64,000 nucleotides of DNA from Cryptomeria japonica. Lineage: Eukaryota; Streptophyta; Pinopsida; Cupressales; Cupressaceae. The position numbers and the translations under genes were made by a program. The stretch covers positions 400,361,889 to 400,425,888 of the forward strand of contig NC_081408.1 in the NCBI RefSeq assembly GCF_030272615.1, in the 5' to 3' direction. Shown one piece after another: positions 58,817 to 64,000 of the stretch; position 1 is the stretch's first letter; each line of letters starts with the position of its first letter. A model generated the notes under the pieces. The model ran no database searches, had not been told where the DNA came from, and saw nothing but the letters and a program-made list of their open reading frames with translations.

Positions 58817-61380
58817 ATGGTTGAAACCCGTTCCCAAAAATCTAGGAGAGAAACTAAAGAGGCTCAAGAGTCCGCAAACATGAGCTCCTATGAGTATGAC
58901 AATGATATCTTTTTCAATTCTGATCATACTACATTACCTGACATGGATGCTTATAGAAACGTTCCAAATGTTGAGCACATGGACACTACAAACAAAAATG
59001 ATACACACAATGACAATATGGACAACTTTTCCATACATTCAGCAGAAGTGGAAGACACCATTATAGATCCTCGTTTCAATTGATTGGTTGAGGAAATAAT
59101 GAAGAGGGATAGATAATATTTCTTACAAGTGATGGCACAAAGTGGAGCCAAGATACCTCGTGATTTTGACATGTCTCAAATAATGGAAAATCAACCTTTG
59201 CAACAACCTCACCTCAACATGGATCAAAGGAGGCCTAATAGTGGAGGCAATAGAGGACCACATATTGTGCCTGAATCACCATCATCTTTGTTTCAAAAAC
59301 TAGAGGTCCCATACACACATGGTCAAGCATATGATACTCACCTTCGCAGACCATTATGGAAGTCTTATGTAGAAAAATATGCTCAATCACATACCAATGC
59401 TAAGGGTCAACAACCAAAGCAATTGGATATCCAAAGGCATGCTCAAAATTTGGACATAAGGAAACCCCGTGTCCAATTTGGGGGCAACACACTAGAACAA
59501 ACTCATGACATTCCTGTAGAGTATGGTATACATGGACAAAACAAATATTCTATTCATCACCATGACTCCATACCAAGTGGTCCATATATGCAGCATCATT
59601 ATAGACCTCCTCCATATGAACATGTGTATGATCAATATCATCCATATAGGCAACATGCTCCTCCTCCACTCGGTGGTTCAGGCATGGGGTATGGTCTAAG
59701 AAGTCGGTCTCCACCTAAGAATAATTTGGAACAACAAATCAAGGACTTACAAAAAAAAATGGAGGATATAAATGCATCGAAGCCAACTTAAACAATGAGG
59801 GACATATGTCCCTATCCATTTGACAAAAGAATTCCAATGCCTCCATTTCCTACACATTTTGTGACACCTAAGTTTGATAAGTACAGAGGAAAAGGGGATC
59901 CTAAGGCACACATAAGATAGTTTTTCACAGCTTGCATTGAGGTAGCAGTAGAAGAGACATATTTGATGAGATTATTCCCACAAAGCTTAGGTGATCAAGC
60001 TATGGAATGGTTCTCCCAACTCCCTCCTGGAATTAAGTCATGGGGTGACTTAGCTGAGACATTTATACAACATTTCTCATACATCATAGAGATAGACATA
60101 TCAGTCACTACCTTGTGCAACACCAAACAAAAGGAGGGAGAGTCTTTTTCATCATTTTTACAAAGATGGAGGAATCTAGCCAATAGATGCTCTTGTGAAA
60201 TTCCACAAAAACAAATGGTAGAAATGTTCACCCAGAATCTTAACAAGGACATTCGTTATGACTTGAGAAAAGCTTGTTTGTCCACCTTCAAGGACATCAT
60301 TGAAAAAGGCTTAGCAACAGAGAAGGTCCTAATTGAGCAAGGCATCATCAAAATATTCAAAGAAAATAAAGAGGACTATAAAGGAAAAGACAAGCCAAGA
60401 TTTGGAATAAAAACAAGAACACAGTCAATGATGGCGTTGTTGATGCCAATACAGTGCGACCCAGAATTGTTTTTTCTGGATCAAGCTCTACAAACAATCA
60501 AGTGAATACTCAAACAACTTCCAAATCACAAAGGAAGTACACCCCATTGGGAGAACCACTTGAGTCAGTTTTCAAAAAGCTAGTGGCAAACAAGATAATC
60601 ACAATTCTAGATTTGCCTCCATATGAGCCAAAGGTTAAACCAAATTGGTGGAATGATGATGAATATTGTGAATTTCATAAGAGAAAAGGCCATAAAATAG
60701 GAAATTGTCATCAACTGAAGAACATTATACAAGATCTTATTGATAGAGGTGACATTGAGATCGAGGGACACTCATCCAATCAAAAACATGAAATAATTAA
60801 AGAACCATTTCCAAAACATGACAAGGGAAAAGCTAAAGCCACAGATGAGCAGACCAACTATACCAAAGCATCTTATAACTATGATTCAACTATAAATCAC
60901 ATTTCAATGGACAATGATGTCTCTACCATTATCATCAAGGACAAAACACCTGAGAACTCTACCCAAAAACCCAAGATTGTCCTAAAAGACATTGGATCTT
61001 CTTCGGAACCTACCCCTGAATGTAATGTTACAACTCATCAAGGTAAATTCACCTTGCAAGGTGCTCTAGCTAAAAATACCACTTCCTCATCGACCAAGCC
61101 TGAGTATGACCTTGTAGAACAGCTAGGGAAGACACCCATGCTCATCTCCATTCTTGAGCTCTTACGCATATCCCCCGCACATAAAGCCATTCTTGACAAA
61201 ACTTTGAGAGACACTTCCATCCCTACTGATCTGAACATGGACCAATTTCAAGCCATGGTGGGATACCTTTCTGTTCCACACTCCCTTACATTCATAGAAG
61301 CTGACGACGCCTCCGTGAGCCAACCACATAATGCACCATTACACATCGAAGCCTTCCTACACAAACATCAAATAAAATGA
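58817..61380 (+). pseudogene. Gypsy-3 gag
   Basis: Starts MVETRSQKSRRETKEAQES at 58817. A Pro/His/Gln-rich N-terminal part (about 59129-59790) precedes the capsid (PFPTHFVTPKFDKYRGKGDP, RLFPQSLGDQAMEWFSQLPP, IKSWGDLAETFIQHF) at about 59840-60330. A zinc-binding CEFHKRKGHKIGNCHQLK near 60667 is of the CX2HX4HX4C type seen in Tat-lineage gags. Lesions: stops at 59081, about 59116, 59789 and 59918, and a frameshift between about 60390 and 60460. The last 308 codons (60454-61377) are open, ending at a TGA directly before protease. Loss appears slight compared with Gypsy-1 and Gypsy-2. Confidence 0.88.
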
Positions 61381-62934
61381 GTCCTGATAGATGGAGGAAC
61401 AGGTCTAAACATTTGTACTTTGAACACAATAATACAATTGGGATATTCAGATAAAATTGTGAATGCTACAAACGAAATTACCATCAAAGCATATGGTGAC
61501 GAAGAGTGCTCATCCAAAGGCACAATCACTTTACCTCTTAGAGTTGGGCCAGTTACAAAGGATGTGGTTTGTCAAGTCCTAGACCTGGAGCTCACATACA
61601 ATATATTGCTAGGACGCCCATGGATTCATGAGATGAGCGCAATACCATCTACATATCATCGATGCATCAAGTTTCCACACAATGGAGTTGAAGTGACTGT
61701 CAAAGCTGACCCAAATCCATTCATATATTGCAACAATCTGTGACCTAGATCAGAAATAACAATCCCAGTCAATCGAGAGGCTATTCCTTCATCGGCATAT
61801 GTGGATCCAGAATCCTTGAAAGCTTTTACATCAAAACAAGCAGAGATCAAAGAAAGGTTCAATTTTAAAGACCTGGGATGTGGTGAGTATATCTTTCATG
61901 TTGATCAGCTCCCACTATCTCCTAAGGTATTCAGTCAACAAGAAAAATGTATAAATAATTTGCAAGGAATTGGGTGTGAGCCACCTAGTGTTGTGGCTAC
62001 TAAGTCTGAATGCAAATCTCCTCTAGTGGTGCAAGCATCTCTTGATATCAATAGTCCTAAGAGTGGTTCGAGTGAAGAATCTATTGAGTGCATCGCCAGT
62101 CCTCTTGAGAACTCACATAGCCTTAACATTTCATCCACTCATTCCATTTCCACTCCTCTCCCAGACTTGGATCAACAAGAATCAGAAAAGCCCTTACTTA
62201 TTGGGGATCAAAAATCAAGATTTGAAAAGAAAAATCTAAAAGTCAATAATAAAGAAAAGTCCTTTAGTCCAAACCAAAATCAAAAGCTACTGGACTCCAC
62301 AAATATCAAAGTCAAGGATAAAAATCCTATGAAGCAGAAAGAACAAGAGTTGATCTCCCCTAATATCAAAATAACTGGGGGCAAAAGTTCTACAATTTTA
62401 AGTCAAAAAGCATACTTGTTGATCCTAAGTCTCCATCATGCCATCCTACTTTCACTTCCTTTCGCAATCATAAACCTTCATCACTCATCCACTTGTTCCA
62501 CACATCCTTTCCCTTCTGGCGATACATCATGGACCTTTAATGGAGCTTCCTCGATGGAATTTGTTGTTAGGGATGCCCAAACTTCTTTAGGTGACACGCA
62601 TATGGGACTGTGTAATCCACACATTAGTAATTTTATCTCAGTTCCTTTATCAAGGAAGATAGTCACTCGAGCTACACATCATTTAGTCAAGGAACAATGC
62701 AACTACAATCATAAGGTGAAGCCTCGTACATTTGAGGTGGGTGACTTATTTCTCAAAGAAAATCCTAAAAATCAGCAAGACAAAGAGAAGAAGGGCAAGT
62801 TCAAATCAAATTGGCTTGGTCCTTACATCATTACAGCAGCCTATGGATCCGGTGCATATTAGCTTTCAACTCCAGGTGACAAAACTTTGGAGGATCCTAT
62901 CAACAACATGCACCTTCGCAAGTTTTACACATAG
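61381..62934 (+). pseudogene. Gypsy-3 protease, Ser-rich linker and integrase C-terminal tail in one frame
   Basis: The frame continues from gag through the TGA at 61378. Protease: VLIDGGTGLNICTL (the usual form is DSGA) near 61384 and YNILLGRPWIH near 61600. Stop at 61741, then about 300 residues of Ser/Lys-rich linker (EESIECIASPLENS, HSISTPLPDLDQQ) where RT, RNase H and integrase core normally are. The integrase tail follows (CNYNHKVKPRTFEVGDLFLKE, WLGPYIITAAYGSGAY), with a stop at 62860 (CAG to TAG) and a natural end at 62932. All pieces share one frame without a shift, so only two nonsense changes interrupt about 518 codons. Confidence 0.85.
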
Positions 62935-63118
62935 CTCTTCAGAGTATCCTAATTCAAAAATACAAAAAAAAAAAAAAAAATACAAAAATACAAAAAAATA
63001 AAAAATAAAAAATAAATAAAAAAATACAAAAAAAAACTCATAAAAATAAAAAAATCATTACTTGGTGAAAACCTGGCAAACAGGCGTCTTGTGACACAAA
63101 AAAATAAAAATAAAATAG
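62935..63118 (+). repeat. A-rich low-complexity region after Gypsy-3 pol
   Basis: Runs of AAAATACAAAA and AAATAAAA over about 160 bp, interrupted by ACTTGGTGAAAACCTGGCAA near 63060. This follows the integrase stop, so it is part of the 3' untranslated region. Confidence 0.8.
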
Positions 63119-64000
63119 AAAAAATATTTTCATCCAACGGTGAAAACCACTTCGGTGGTGCCCTGGGCAAGTACCATGGTTAAAACTGGGTCACTAGTGC
63201 CATGCGTAGAGACATTGCTCCTCCCTCCTTCAGGATTCTATTTCATCCTTAACTTTGCACACACTCACAACCTCTTCATCCATAATAAACATACCCTTTC
63301 CCATCATGGCTTGTTATTGATCTACCCAAGATTGGTTCGCCATCATAATAAACATTCCTTTTCACCCCTTTTCCATCCATAATAAATCAGATCCTATATG
63401 TGGCTAAGGAAAATCCTACGTCTAGTAATGGGTGTGGAACTGAGAGTATCACATGTTTCGAGTAGTACAGTTTCTTCCAGTTTCCTTCAGTCTATTCGCG
63501 CACAATCCACAATAAAGCAACATCCGCATCGCCAATCTGCAATAAAGTTCTGTCTTCTTTGCAATAAAGTATCAGTTTCATGGATTCAGTCAGTTTCAGA
63601 TGAGACAACAACAACAATGGACTTCAACAAATCAAATCTTTCAACAGACTCAAACAACATTATGGTTCAGTGCTATCTATCCTTTTTGTGAAAGTAAACA
63701 TTGTGACCACAATCAAATAAGACTTATACAAGTGACAAGAGACACTAAACTTGAGGACTACAGTAGATGTTGGTGTCGAGTCTTGGTGTTATTTTGATTT
63801 TATCTTTTGGTGACATGTCTTTTAGCTTTTCTAGGATGTCTCTGACTAGAGATTCTATCTCCAGGATGTCTTTGACTAGAAAGGCGAGGATGGGGTATCG
63901 TCACCTATTTTTATTTGATGTCTGTGAATTGTCTCTTAGTAATGCTATGACTTGTCCAAGGATATGAGGACATTGAGAGTCTAGTATGAACTGGGGCATT
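63119..64000 (+). other. Gypsy-3 3' untranslated region
   Basis: The beginning has GGTGAAAACC..TTCGGTGGTGCCCTGGGCAAGT, which repeats the GGTGAAAACC at 63063. Near 63833 and 63863 a 20-bp phrase (AGGATGTCT.TGACTAGA) occurs twice. No LTR start and no gene was seen up to the window end. Confidence 0.5.

Larger units (their letters stand above)
55463..64000 (+). mobile_element. Gypsy-3: non-autonomous Gypsy element, 3' LTR outside window
   Basis: Begins with an LTR (TGTAGACACC to ATAAACA) that interrupts Gypsy-2 gag, then a primer site, a 2.5-kb leader, gag, protease and the integrase tail. At 63060-63230 there is a conserved-looking 3' stretch and no LTR before the window ends. RT, RNase H and the integrase core are absent, so it needs proteins from a relative. 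Confidence 0.88.

Overview
This is nuclear DNA from a seed plant, most likely a gymnosperm (conifer-type). That reading is an inference: one intron-containing plant gene sits among deeply nested, old and decayed LTR retrotransposons, which is typical of conifer genomes. Nothing here fixes the species. No rRNA, tRNA gene, CRISPR array or bacterial feature was seen. || Layout. 1-7367: an old Copia element on the minus strand (Copia-1; its left LTR is cut by the window edge) carrying a solo LTR of another family at 1951-3082. 7368-9770: intergenic. 9771-13459: the only clearly intact host gene, a plastid-envelope ATP/ADP antiporter (NTT family), minus strand, six coding exons. 14058-16965: purine-rich microsatellite blocks with duplicated flanks. 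16966-18470: AT-rich DNA holding a tRNA-derived SINE with a perfect 16-bp target duplication. 18594-19077: two plausible exons of an unrecognised gene. || 19115-36940: a Gypsy element on the minus strand (Gypsy-1). Its left LTR is split by a 7.7-kb Copia element (Copia-2, plus strand, target duplication GAATT). Its right LTR is split by a 993-bp terminal-inverted-repeat element. Each LTR shows the empty site for the insertion in the other. || 38106-64000: an open-ended nest. A Copia tail on the minus strand (Copia-4) is broken by Copia-3 (plus). Copia-3 is broken at 43101 by a minus-strand block read as Gypsy-2, and Gypsy-2 is broken at 55463 by Gypsy-3 (plus). The right-hand parts of all four must lie beyond the window. 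Gypsy-2 carries an RNase H-like domain upstream of its reverse transcriptase. Downstream of its integrase is a roughly 1,200-codon minus-strand reading frame with no recognised domain (ORF-X), itself split by a solo LTR. Gypsy-3 keeps gag, protease and the integrase C-terminal tail in one frame but has lost reverse transcriptase, RNase H and the integrase core. || How it fits together. Apart from the NTT gene and the possible exons, the coding capacity is retrotransposon gag-pol in various stages of decay. LTR divergence, counted by eye (about 11% for Copia-1, 4-5% for Gypsy-1, 3-4% for Copia-2), agrees with the nesting order. The best candidates for something undescribed are ORF-X with its promoter-like upstream region, the RNase H-before-RT order of Gypsy-2, and the in-frame gutted Gypsy-3.
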